Below are positions 14,699-22,592 of a DNA stretch of 64,000 nt, one piece after another. Under the pieces are notes generated by a model. It worked only from the letters and a program-made list of their open reading frames with translations. It was not told where the DNA came from and did no database searches. The DNA is from Oncomelania hupensis (lineage: Eukaryota; Mollusca; Gastropoda; Littorinimorpha; Pomatiopsidae): contig CM072523.1 of the NCBI GenBank assembly GCA_036898135.1, forward strand, positions 36,093,363 through 36,157,362, written 5' to 3'. Made by a program: the position numbers and the translations under genes. Position 1 is the first letter of the stretch; each line of letters begins with the position of its first letter.

Positions 14699-15703
14699 TG
14701 CTACTATTATGAGGAGACGATGATGCTTATGCCGTTGTTGCTGTTCGTCATAAAAGGCAAAGAAAATGCAGGAGAGGAGGAAGAGGCGGATTTTTGTCCT
14801 CTTCCATAATAGAGGTAAAGAAACCTTCCAACTGGTTAAACCCAAACATCTTTTTTTTTCAATAGATTTTTTTTTTATCCAACATCATCCCCCTAATATA
14901 CCCACTCACTCTCTCCTCTCACTCTTTCTCTCTCCCTCTCAGTCATTACCCTTCCATTCACCTTCTCCCCCCCCCCCCCACTCCCGATCCCTCTGTCTGC
15001 GTGTAACAGGTAGGAAGACTGGGCGAAAGGAAACGCCTGATACTGTGATGATAATCAGTAATGGTAGAGTCTGGATAGATGCCAACACTTAAGTGATCGG
15101 TCTGTTCATTCTCACACTCATCGAGTTCACCCAAAAACTAGGAATTAGTACTAAGCGCTTTCCCCCCCCCCCTCTCTCTCGTCTCTCTCTCTCTCTCTCA
15201 CATGCATAAACTCTTCGAGCAGCGTACCTACCAACAACTACAAAAATATAAAACAAAAGCAAAAAGGGCGATGGTACAATTAATGTATGTCGGCTAATTA
15301 TGTTCATTCGTCACTCTAAGATCCCTGCTAATTCTCATTTATTCCAACCATGCACTGTCTGTGGCCTGCGTGAAGACGGGTAAAATTCAGTACAAATTGA
15401 TACCGCTTAAAAGAATGCCCCGAAAATGACCTTTAAAATTAATGCTGTTCGAGCCACTGCAATCAATACGATTTTTTTTTAACCCTTGCAAAAACGAAAC
15501 GGAGCAGAAGCAAGATGGGTAGGAGGAGGAGAGAAGAAGAAGAAGAAGAAGAAGAAGAAGAAGAAGAAGAAGAAGAAGAAGAAGAAGAAGAAGAAGAAGA
15601 AGAAGAAGAAGAAGAAGAAGAAGAAGAACAAGAAGAACAAGAAGAACAAGAAGAACAAGAACAAGAACAATAAGGTCAAGAACAAAAACAAGAACAAGAA
15701 GAT

Positions 15704-15738
<35 letters not shown>

Positions 15739-15918
15739 AGAAGAAGAAGAAGAAGAACAAGAACAAGAAGAACAAGAACAAGAAGAACAAGAACAAGAAG
15801 AAGAACAAGAACAAGAACAAGAAGAACAAGAACAAGAAGAACAAGAACAAGAAGAATAAGAACAAGAAGAACAAGAACAAGAACAATAAGGTCAAGAACA
15901 AAACAAGAACAAGAAGAT

Positions 15919-15953
<35 letters not shown>

Positions 15954-18900
15954 AGAAGAAGAAGAAGAAGAAGAAGAAGAAGAAGAAGAAGAAGAAGAAG
16001 AAGAAGAAGAAGAAGAAGAAGAAGAAGAAGAAGAGGAAGAGGAAGAGGAAGAGGAAGAAGAAAAAGAAGAAGATTAGTTAGTTAGTTAGTCATTGTTTAT
16101 AGGGTCCAGCGGACTGCAAAGAGTCGAATCAGGACCAAGAAGAAGAAGAAGAAGAAGAAGAAGAAGAAGAAGAAGAAGAAGAAGAAAAAGAAAAAGAAGT
16201 AGGAAAAGAAGAAGAAATTAGATATTATAGGTAGGAAATAAAGCTGTGCACAAGCTACTTTATCAACCCCAATGTAAAGAGCGCTTTTACCTTGGCGATT
16301 TGGCCCATCTGTTGCTTGTAGGCCTTGCCGCCTTCCAGCTTTCCGAACTCCACCGTAGCTTTCTGGACCAGCGAGTCCACGCTGATGGCGTCATCAGGCT
16401 TGCCCAAGGGGTAGTGGAACTGCGGGATGTCCTCGCTGCGAATCGTCACCGGCACCCTAGGCATGGGTAAGTCCCTGCTCTTGGGCTTGCTGTTCTCTTT
16501 ACCCTCCAGCTTCAACGTCGCGGACGACGTCGACGACGACGCCGGCGTGAAGTTGGCGATGGAAGTAGCGGTGCAGGTGGCGGCGTTGACTGACTCTGTG
16601 GAATCCTTGAGTGCTCCGTCTTTGACTTGGATGCGGTCGCCGGACGAGATGTCCTTGGCATCTTGCTGGGTCTCCTTCTCGCGCAGCACCCCGTGGTTGA
16701 TGTCCTTCTGGCTGCCGTTAGGAACCGTCAACTGTCACACAGAACAAGAGCTAGCCGTTAAAGAAATGAAAATTAAAATAAGCGAATGTCAGAATGATCA
16801 CATGGAACATTACTGCGGGTTTCTACAGAACGTAATAGGTATTAATTGTCGTAACATTTTTTATTTTTTTTACAACATCATAGCTATTGTACGATATTGA
16901 TAGCGTTTGTCTACACTGGAAATGATGTAAAAAATTTAATAATTACTTAGTGTTCCCAATGAAGATTTGCCGTCAAAGCTGACAGTATTACACGACCTTA
17001 TACTTTGAAAGTAAGGTGAACAGCCTTTCTGGAATACATTCCTCCACTCTACACAGGAAGACCACTGTTGGTGGATGTTCTATGCGGATTTTCTACTACT
17101 ACTTCTGCACAGCATTTATTGGAAGTTGGACTCGAGCCGATGACGTCCTTCAAAGGTCGAAACAGCTGTCCCACACACGTTGCTCTCAGTGGTCTTCCTA
17201 TATAGCGTGGAGGAAAGTATTCCACAAAGACAATCAATCTCATCTTACCTTTAAAACATACTGTCAACTTTGACGGGAAATCTTTATTGGAAACAAGAGT
17301 TATAGTTCCTTTATTTTCTACATCATAGGCATTGTTTTACAAATGGAGATACAGACTTTCCCAAACGACTAACAAACATAATATGCATAAGTCATAATAT
17401 ACTAGAAGAAGAAGAAGAAGAAGAAGAAGAAGAAGAAGAAGAAGAAGAAGAAGAAGAAGAAGAAGAAGAAGAAGAAGAAGAAGAAGGCAGTTTGATGCGC
17501 TACTGCCGTGATTCATAAACTTGAGGGGGCCAAGCAAGCAAGCAAGCAGATAAGAAACACGTGAATCTTTACTTTTATTAATGTGAATGACGCTAACAAT
17601 ATACAACATGCAAACCCGAAGACTGCGGGGAAAAGACGGGATAAAATCATGAGCGGGAGTGCGGTGGTTGGTGGTAATGCGGAGTGGGCAGGGATTTGGG
17701 GGAAGTGACGGAGCAGGTGACGCGATCAGGCTAATTATTTCCCACCATCATTACATACGAACCAGCCACAGGGGGTGGGGGATAGAGGGAGGTGGAATTG
17801 CGATTTAATTGAAAGTTATATACTCATAAAGCTGATGCATACTGTTAGGCACGTCCCCGATACCACTCCTCCCTCTCCTACCTCAAAACAACTTTCCGCC
17901 GCCGTTTCGGCCCCTCACTTCCCCTCCCCCCTCCCTCAATCTATCTCTCTTCCCTCCCTCTCCCTCTCTCCTTTTGCCTCTCCAATCTCCCTCCTCATAT
18001 TCACAATTGCTTCGTCTAACTTTATTCTGCGTCTTTGTATCCTCAAAACTGTTCTGCCGACTTTTTTTTATTTTTTTTATTTTAATCAGTTTATAGTCCC
18101 CTCTCTTCCCGAAAAGGATTTTCTGCCGACGGCGCATGTGGTTACTTCTAAACAAACAAAAGCGGGACGGGTGGTGGTACCTTTTGTCTACCTTGATGGG
18201 TTTTGTCAGGACAAGCAACGCTTTTGTACGACGTCCCTGTACGTCTTTGTAGAATGGACAAGTACTAAAACAACTGGACAATGCTAGTTACATGCTATGT
18301 AGTTAGGTGCTTTCTACCTGCATTGTTACTGTTAGTACGGTTCGGTCCAATGAACGAACAAAAGCATTAATTTCTAATCTACAGTCTATTCACAACGAAC
18401 TGATGTTACAGTGAAAAGCCATGCACTGTACTATCCTATACTGCCCATATCCGCAACATACAATCAACACAAGCATTCAAAAAGGCCCTCAAAACCCACC
18501 TCTTCAAACTTCACTATTCAGAATGATCTGTATCCCGCTGCCATTCTCTCCTCTTTGTCTCTGTCTGATCCGTAAGTGTATACACGGCTGTACATATTTA
18601 TACTGTTTTTCCTCCTGTGCCTAACCGGGCATATAAATAGCTGTGAATATGATTTTGCTATTCTATTTGTCTTTTCTGTCATTTGTGTACATAGTTGTAA
18701 ATTGTAATTTGTGTACATAAGTGTAAATAATTTGTACCCTTACTGTTCTGTCTTTTGGTGTATTGTAGCGAAAGCGATGTTTTATCGAGTGCATGTACTT
18801 AGATGTAATGACTATGTAAAGCGTGGTGAGTCTGGTCATAGGCTGGAGTACCCGCTATATAAAAATCCGTTATTATTATTATTACTAAGGTTACTATTAC

Positions 18901-18967
18901 CTGCATCATTAGTACGGGTTGTCTTTGTAAAACGTAAAAGATGGCAAGCCATTCAAATGTATTCAAA

Positions 18968-19004
<37 letters not shown>

Positions 19005-20264
19005 GCACACACACACACAATTACTGAAAAATAAGCATTTTCAAAAAAGGTAATTTTCTTGGCCGTGTTGGGACGAATTTATTCTAACCAAGCAAAAATA
19101 GTCTATATGGAAGCAAACAATTATCCAAAAAGGCTAAACCAAATTTTACATACAGCGCAAAAAGCGGTTCGAGAATGGTGAAGCAAAATGACCTTGACCT
19201 TTGAGAGAGAAAAAAAAAAGACATACAAATTATCCAACGTGCTTGGCAGTAGGTTAAGTATCCACAGAGTCCAATGGATGAATTCGGTTCAGTTATTCTT
19301 GAGATAGGTCAAACAGTGCGTCTTTAAAAAAAAAAAAATAGAAAAGGAAAGAAACCGAAAGTGTACTTAAAAGCGACGGGCCGATCGTCGAAGGACCGAC
19401 TGAAAGGAAAGACAACTGGACTGTTACTGAAGGCTGGCCCATGCTCTGAAATACATGTATACCGAAAACTCAACCAAATAGCTTTAACGTTCTTGAAATA
19501 TCGAGCAAAACGTGTTAACATTATTCCCGTGACCTTGACCTTTGCGGTAGAACTCATATGATAGCTCGGGAGGCAGGCCACTCACCTAGGTAATGTCCCT
19601 ATTAAGTTTTGTCAAAACCATTTCAGTGGTTCTTGAGATATGACTTCCAACGGACCGACAGACGAACAGGCCGACCGACAGACCGACATTTATTTTTCTC
19701 TCTTCGACTTCCCTGGACTATTATTTTCTAAAGTATTTCCAGATATAATCTGGAAATACACAAATACCATTAACGTCATTCCCATAGTAAATATAGGGTA
19801 TATAGCACCTAGTAATAAAGAAACAACAAACAAAAACTTCGCACTTGCGAGTCTGCATAAAGTGTGTGCGTGTGTGGGAGGGAGGAAAGTGGGGCGGGTT
19901 GTTGGGGTCGGGCTCGGGAAATGGGGCTCTGATGGATGTAGAAGCGGAAGCTAAGCTGCCCCGCTGCCCCGGTTTATTTCTTCGACAAAATAAACACACG
20001 CATACACACATTTAAATACTGTTTGTCCTAACTACTACAGCAATAGTTGCATGACCTTACATTTACGGTCTACAAGAGCTAGAGAATGGCGCAAGCTGGT
20101 CTGACCAGCTGATCCGTTTGTAGAACTTTCGTGTTAGTGAACGCCTTTAAGAAGGAGTGTGCGCATGCTGTTTGCAACTATAGAAATGTTTGGTTAACAA
20201 GCAAAGAATTTTAAGAAACGAAATGACAACAACATTAGTTACAAACCGCTTGCTTGCTAAACGT

Positions 20265-20328
<64 letters not shown>

Positions 20329-20923
20329 CATGATGATGATCATGATGATGATCATGATGATAATGATTATTAAGTTAGTCATTGTTTAAAGTGTCCAGCG
20401 GACTGTAAAGAGCCGAATCAGGACCACAACTTGGCTGAAAGAGGACTCATCCCTGATCCCTATAAAAGATCTGCTAAAACAAACCTAATGGCAACACTGA
20501 AGGCACTGCATCAGCCTGTCACTTTACAATAAAGGGGATGCTGAGGCTGTTCTTTAATTTATAGAACCCTCGGGTACAAAAACAAAATAGAATATAAACA
20601 TCATAATAAAATTTTAACAAACATGCATATACAATGCCTATATTGCTAAATAATAATACCATAGAAAGCCCTGTGACCATTTCTCAGAAAGTGTCCAAAT
20701 TAATATCCCCAAGCTGACCCAACAGACCCCATACACAAATGAGAGGTTTTGGGAGTTTTCAACAAAAATGGTAGGTGACTCGTCTGGAAAAGAACATAGT
20801 AGATTGATAGAACAGAGTAGGAGCGAGAAAGAACAAATTATATGAGAATGACAGAAACAGTTGTAATAAAGCACTAAATTTCCACATGAGCAGGAGGACG
20901 CCAACGACGACGACGACGACGAC

Positions 20924-20994
<71 letters not shown>

Positions 20995-22592
20995 CGAGGA
21001 TGATGTAAATTTTAATTCCCCAGAGTCCACAAAAGCAAGGATTCTATCCATGCATACTGTTAAATTGAGAAACTAGCTAATTCAACCAGACTGACACCAG
21101 GGGCAAACCGTGTTAGGCATCCATACAAGCTGCCAAGTTAAAAGGCATAAAGAAGTACTTCTGGTGCTAAAAGTAGGGATTGGTAAGTTTCATTCGTTTC
21201 AAGGGTAAGGTCGTTCACACAATTAGTTACATGATACAAATGCCATGGGCCTTATTATTAGGAAACATCCTAACTGTTTAGTATGATAACTATTTTCAAG
21301 AGGCGGTTGAGTAAATATAATAGTCCAAATAGTACTTACAGTAGTACTATATCAAAGGTTACAGTAGTACTATATCAAAGGTGATGTAATAAGGTGCTAC
21401 ATCTATTGTTGGTTCGGCACTCCATGCCTAATTATCGTTCAACGAACGATCCGTGCACAAGGCATAGCAAGACTCTAGCTTTCTGTACCTGTATTTTATC
21501 TTCAGGCGACACAGGGAAGGCGGGGTACACTTCGTCCTCGGCAGCATTGAAGGAGAAGTTGCTGGGACCGCTGGACACCACGATAGGTTTGTTGCCCGAA
21601 ACCTGTACCACCCTAACAGGGGTTCGGACCCCAGGACTGCTTGATCTGGGCGCTGTGACGGAGGCCCTGGGCATCTGGATGCCTACGCTGCCGCCCGAGC
21701 TGGCTCTGACGATGACGCTGGCCGAGGGCCCCACGATCTGCACAGCGCCGGCTGCCGTCTGCGTCACTCTCATGTTTCCTGCTTTGTGGGTGGCGCTGGA
21801 CATACGGGACGGAGATGCGTTGTATACAGACATAGGTACTGAGCTATTGACGGAGACCGGCGAAGAGTTGTGCACCGATATCAGTGTGGAGCTGTGGCCC
21901 GGGACGGACGCGGAACTATGAAAATGCACTGGCATGGGGGATGCACTGTTAACCTGAACTGTGGGTGAGTGATTGTGCACCGGGATGGCCACGTAGCCGT
22001 CACGGCTGTTGCTGCTGATGACTACAGCTTTGGGTCCTGACCCACTACTGACAAGTACCGAGTTGGGACTAGAAACGGCGTTCTGGCGGGTCACTGGAAT
22101 AGGGTTGGCGTTCTGATCCAGCGTCCTGCCATCGAGGTAATCGTTATTGTTGTTGCTGTTTGTGTAGCTGTTTTGCGGAGGTCCGGTATTGTTGACCACC
22201 ACCACCACGGGATTAGGCCTCCGCCTGTTCAGTGACATGACGGGTATGGGGATGCCAGGTGGATGGACGTGCTTAGGTCTCTGCTGAGTGTGTACCGCTA
22301 CCGGAACCGGTGCCGGTCGGGAGGTTTGTATCGACACGGACCGGGGGCCGCCAGCGTGAATGGTACTATGTGGGGAGGAGGAGGAGGCCGGCGACTTGGT
22401 GTTGGTGACGGTGGGGACGGCAACAGCGCGGCACACGCCATAGTGGATGGCAGAACAGGGCAGGCCCACCTGCAGGAATTTGCAGGACACGCAGCTGTGC
22501 AGCGCCTTGGAGTAGCGCTGGTCGATCTTGCACGGGTGATACACGGTTACTCTCGAGTGCAGGTAGCGCACGCACGCATACTTCTTCTGCAT
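3852..22592 (-). CDS. PPP2R3A: PP2A regulatory subunit B'' (PPP2R3A/PR130-like), 12 coding exons
   Basis: B'' subunits bind the PP2A scaffold (A) and catalytic (C) subunits and direct dephosphorylation to chosen substrates; calcium binding by their EF-hands modulates this. Joining twelve exons in phase gives 870 codons (869 residues plus TGA). Residues 1-59 are Cys/His-rich and resemble the PR130 N-terminus. Residues 60-465 are low-complexity Ser/Val/Pro/Asn and probably disordered. The conserved core starts at the [11 protein letters not shown] motif (470-480) and runs to residue 869. EF-hand 1 loop is 672-683 ([12 protein letters not shown], with Asp instead of Glu at the last position). 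EF-hand 2 loop is 745-756 ([12 protein letters not shown], canonical). [18 protein letters not shown] near the C-terminus is typical of the family. The protein is shorter than human PR130 (about 1150 residues), the difference lying in the disordered region. Extra cassette or alternative first exons cannot be excluded. I infer orthology to PPP2R3A rather than PPP2R3B/C from the exon 1 motif. Confidence 0.93.
4397..4546 (-). CDS. PPP2R3A: PPP2R3A-like exon 11
   Basis: 150 bp, phase 0 at both ends, residues 785-834 (starts MFDLVRPR, contains [18 protein letters not shown]). Acceptor TTTGTAG, donor GTATGT. This is the conserved helical segment after EF-hand 2 in B'' proteins. Confidence 0.94.
5290..5673 (+). 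mobile_element. RTE-like LINE fragment (C-terminal ORF2) in intron 10
   Basis: Translates to [18 protein letters not shown] and [11 protein letters not shown], matching the C-terminal part of the element at 59412-62765. It is truncated at both ends, lacks the (GGATA)n tail and has an in-frame TGA where the long copy has TGG (about 5573). It lies in intron 10 of the PPP2R3A-like gene, antisense to it. It is a dead copy. Confidence 0.85.
5863..6007 (-). CDS. PPP2R3A: PPP2R3A-like exon 10 (EF-hand 2)
   Basis: 145 bp encoding the last base of Ser736 and residues 737-784. It contains [17 protein letters not shown] and the canonical EF-hand loop with Asp at positions 1, 3 and 5 and Glu at 12. Acceptor TGTGCAG, donor GTTAGC. 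Confidence 0.96.
6483..6569 (-). CDS. PPP2R3A: PPP2R3A-like exon 9
   Basis: 87 bp encoding the end of Arg707 through the first two bases of Ser736. It contains [21 protein letters not shown], a strongly conserved segment between the two EF-hands. Donor GTGATG, acceptor CTCCAG. Confidence 0.94.
7071..7119 (-). CDS. PPP2R3A: PPP2R3A-like exon 8 (49-bp short exon)
   Basis: Only 49 bp: two bases, 15 codons, two bases. It encodes [15 protein letters not shown] plus split Ala691 and Arg707. It is placed by the phases of exons 7 and 9 and by family conservation ([14 protein letters not shown]). Acceptor GCTTCAG, donor GTACTG. Short exons like this are easily missed by automatic annotation. Confidence 0.93.
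7297..7364. repeat. Short tandem duplication in intron 7
   Basis: Two adjacent copies of a unit of about 35 bp containing GGCAGCAATCATTATGCATG followed by AAAACAGTCA, with few differences. Local replication slippage is the simplest explanation. Confidence 0.75.
7556..7712 (-). CDS. PPP2R3A: PPP2R3A-like exon 7 (EF-hand 1)
   Basis: 157 bp encoding residues 639-690 plus the first base of Ala691. It contains [19 protein letters not shown] and [16 protein letters not shown], the hallmark of the B'' first EF-hand. Acceptor TCTGTGCAG, donor GTATGG. Confidence 0.95.
8325..8411 (-). CDS. PPP2R3A: PPP2R3A-like exon 6, followed by a GC donor
   Basis: 87 bp, 29 codons, residues 610-638 (ends [10 protein letters not shown], highly conserved). 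Acceptor TTGTTTCAG. The exon ends CAG and the intron begins GCAAGT, so this is a GC-AG intron. Using the GT four bases further on would shift the frame relative to exon 7, which must start in phase 0. Confidence 0.92.
8830..9040 (+). mobile_element. Probable LINE/SINE 3' end with (ATCTT)n tail
   Basis: Sequence running to GGATTAATAAAGTAAT and then three units of ATCTT, a common layout for non-LTR 3' ends. The part at 8870-8912 resembles a diverged copy of the (AACT)n-tail repeat core (CTGATTTGGCTCT...AGTCCGCTGG). Located in intron 5. Confidence 0.4.
9193..9292 (+). repeat. (TG)n microsatellite with GGGTG interruption
   Basis: Two runs of TG separated by GGGTGGGTGGG. Located in intron 5. Confidence 0.97.
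10286..10327 (+). other. Possible short alternative terminal exon, plus strand
   Basis: A pyrimidine-rich acceptor (TTCTTTGCAG) is followed by 13 codons ([13 protein letters not shown]) and TAA. It is only notable because it lies just upstream of the larger plus-strand candidate exon at 10424. Chance is a serious alternative. Confidence 0.12.
10424..10706 (+). CDS. Candidate terminal exon of an unnamed plus-strand gene (or retro-fragment)
   Basis: An acceptor-like TTGCAG at 10418-10423 opens a frame of 93 codons ending TAA (10704-10706). The predicted peptide looks like the C-terminus of a regulatory protein. It has a Ser/Thr/Gln/Pro stretch, then [11 protein letters not shown], then a compact, helix-like end containing [19 protein letters not shown] and an acidic tail [11 protein letters not shown] content and codon choice differ from the surrounding intron. 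It lies antisense inside intron 5 of the PPP2R3A-like gene. I do not recognise the family. The opposite-strand ORF is Trp/Cys-rich and less plausible. It could be a nested gene's last exon, a processed pseudogene piece, or chance. Confidence 0.35.
11085..11159 (-). CDS. PPP2R3A: PPP2R3A-like exon 5
   Basis: 75 bp, 25 codons, phase 0, residues 585-609. [20 protein letters not shown] is a family signature. Acceptor GTTTCAG, donor GTGAGT. Confidence 0.95.
11551..11653 (-). CDS. PPP2R3A: PPP2R3A-like exon 4
   Basis: 103 bp, last base of Lys550 and residues 551-584. It contains [15 protein letters not shown] and DDWVPLVQ, matching the HDDA.KF..LLA region of B'' proteins. Acceptor ATTTCAG, donor GTAACC. 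Confidence 0.94.
12261..12364 (-). CDS. PPP2R3A: PPP2R3A-like exon 3
   Basis: 104 bp, residues 516-549 and two bases of Lys550. It contains [20 protein letters not shown] and GFVTLQSF, matching the CG.P.YWK...F..AGG.K.GFVT segment of the family. Acceptor TTTACAG, donor GTAAGT. Confidence 0.95.
12763..12846 (+). repeat. (TTA)n microsatellite
   Basis: Uninterrupted TTA units just upstream of a SINE insertion; may be the tail of an older element. Confidence 0.97.
12946..13290 (+). mobile_element. tRNA-derived SINE with CTCCGGGTACTCCGG core
   Basis: The head has a Ser/Leu-type tRNA look: A-box-like TGGCCAAGTGGGCTAAGGC, then B box GGGTTCGATCC at about 13027-13037 with a longer spacing than in most tRNAs. 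A body containing GTTTTCTCCGGGTACTCCGG follows, and an AATTAAA-type tail ends it. The same core motif occurs in the minus-strand SINE at 31675-31845, which has a different tRNA head. The element is in intron 2, antisense to the host gene. Confidence 0.8.
14603..14697 (+). repeat. (GA)n microsatellite
   Basis: GA repeat with one GATA interruption in intron 2. Confidence 0.97.
15532..16076 (+). repeat. Compound (GAA)n / (GAACAA)n array with internal duplication
   Basis: About 545 bp with almost no T. Pure GAA blocks alternate with GAA/GAACAA blocks. The segment starting TAAGGTCAAGAAC occurs at 15671 and again at 15887, so a unit of about 216 bp has been duplicated. In the host gene's transcript this is a long (UUC)n/(UUGUUC)n tract. 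Confidence 0.95.
16077..16136 (+). repeat. Copy of the (AACT)n-tail repeat core, inside a GAA array
   Basis: TTAGT repeats, then GTCATTGTTTATAGGG, the palindromic GTCCAGCGGAC, then TGCAAAGAGTCGAATCAGGACC. Shared with 20375-20560, 25230-25325, 26440-26475 and, inverted, 50040-50198. GAA repeats abut both sides. Confidence 0.85.
16137..16217 (+). repeat. (GAA)n microsatellite
   Basis: GAA units decaying into GAAAAA, ending about 75 nt from the donor site of exon 2 (16290). Confidence 0.95.
16291..16731 (-). CDS. PPP2R3A: PPP2R3A-like exon 2
   Basis: 441 bp, 147 codons, phase 0 at both ends, residues 369-515. The first 100 residues are Ser/Thr/Lys-rich and poorly conserved. The B'' core begins with [14 protein letters not shown] and the exon ends QQMGQIAK, matching the family's MGKIAK segment. 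Acceptor GTGACAG, donor GTAAAA. No in-frame ATG precedes the core within this exon, so a PR72-like short isoform would need another first exon. Confidence 0.92.
16949..17296. mobile_element. Foldback / MITE-like element with about 120-bp inverted arms
   Basis: The outer ends are GTTCCCAATGAAGATTT (left) and the complement of GTTTCCAATAAAGATTT (right). Inside, CCGTCAAAGCTGACAGTAT pairs with the right arm. Near the centre GGAATACATTCCTCCAC and AGGAAGACCACTG (17031-17067) pair with 17189-17225. The central 120 bp is unpaired and contains CCTTCAAAGGTCGAAACAG. There is no transposase ORF, so it would be non-autonomous. I could not define a clear target-site duplication. Confidence 0.75.
17404..17486 (+). 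repeat. (GAA)n microsatellite
   Basis: Pure GAA run in intron 1, purine-rich on the plus strand. Confidence 0.97.
18421..18895 (+). mobile_element. 3' end of a non-LTR retrotransposon (CR1/L2-like style)
   Basis: A frame ending at TGA 18524-18526 reads [20 protein letters not shown] and then KLHYSE. The pattern IR...S...FKK.LKTHLF is typical of the C-terminus of many animal non-LTR reverse transcriptase ORFs. About 370 bp of 3'UTR follow, ending CGCTATATAAAAATCC and then ATT repeats. It is strongly 5'-truncated, as is usual for LINEs, and lies in intron 1 antisense to the gene. Confidence 0.75.
19140..19690 (+). repeat. Dispersed repeat with TGACCTTGACCTTTG motifs
   Basis: Contains TGACCTTGACCTTTG at about 19190 and 19532, the phrase TTCTTGAGATA and then a run of GACCGACAGAC-type repeats. 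Related layout is seen at 49600-50420, 52260-52370 and 58210-58430. No coding capacity. The family is unnamed here. Confidence 0.5.
20264..20370 (+). repeat. (GAT)n microsatellite
   Basis: GAT units with GATCAT interruptions, followed directly by a copy of the (AACT)n-tail repeat. Confidence 0.96.
20375..20560 (+). repeat. Longer copy of the (AACT)n-tail repeat
   Basis: Contains GTCCAGCGGACT, GAGCCGAATCAGGACCACAA, AAAGAGGACTCA and TATAAAAGATCTGCT. The last blocks are also found in the inverted copy at 50040-50198, so the element is at least 170 bp long. Its true 3' end is on the left (tail as AACTAAC on the minus strand). Confidence 0.8.
20903..21004 (+). repeat. (GAC)n(GAT)n microsatellite
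   Basis: GAC units turning into GAT units; intron 1. Confidence 0.96.
21338..21384 (+). repeat. Short tandem duplication
   Basis: TTACAGTAGTACTATATCAA plus AGG occurs twice in a row, about 480 nt... upstream (higher-coordinate side) neighbour is exon 1, whose donor lies about 105 nt away. In the intron, near the 5' splice site of exon 1. Confidence 0.8.
21489..22592 (-). CDS. PPP2R3A: PPP2R3A-like exon 1 (PR130-type N-terminus)
   Basis: 1104 bp, 368 codons. The ATG at 22590-22592 is the first Met after an in-frame TGA at 22653-22655, which fixes the start. Residues 1-59 hold six Cys (7, 21, 34, 37, 46, 54) and His at 12, 19, 32 and 50. The spacing ID.RY..ALH.C..C.....GLPC...H..VC resembles the start of vertebrate PR130. 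Residues 201-261 form a quasi-periodic V.VH.SSP-type low-complexity region. Residues 330-368 contain [18 protein letters not shown] and [14 protein letters not shown], perhaps short linear motifs. Donor GTACAG. Confidence 0.88.

Larger units (their letters stand above)
12365..16290 (-). other. Intron 2 with dense repeats
   Basis: 3926-bp intron. Contents: (TTA)n at 12763-12846, a tRNA-derived SINE at 12946-13290, low-complexity purine-rich sequence at 14190-14300, an (AACT)n stretch at 14436-14460, (GA)n at 14603-14697 and the large GAA-type array at 15532-16217. I see no supported exon in the rest (about 13300-14400 and 14700-15500). Confidence 0.85.
16732..21488 (-). other. Intron 1 with foldback element, LINE end and microsatellites
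   Basis: 4757-bp intron joining exons 1 and 2 in phase 0. Contents: foldback element 16949-17296, (GAA)n 17404-17486, LINE 3' end 18421-18895, (CA)n 18971-19018, a TGACCTTGACCTTTG-type repeat 19140-19690, (GAT)n 20264-20370, an (AACT)n-tail repeat and a GAC/GAT array 20903-21004. No supported additional exon, though a small cassette exon could be missed. Confidence 0.8.

Noticed and set aside
15486..15920. Poly-Lys, poly-Glu, poly-Phe and poly-Ser ORFs over GAA/GAT/GA arrays (also at 24677, 26447, 26508, 36578, 39987, 52344)
   Set aside because: Open frames arise automatically because these repeats lack stop triplets in several frames; no coding features outside the repeats.
16427..16900. 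Plus-strand ORF over exon 2
   Set aside because: Antisense shadow of the conserved exon; composition follows the coding strand beneath.
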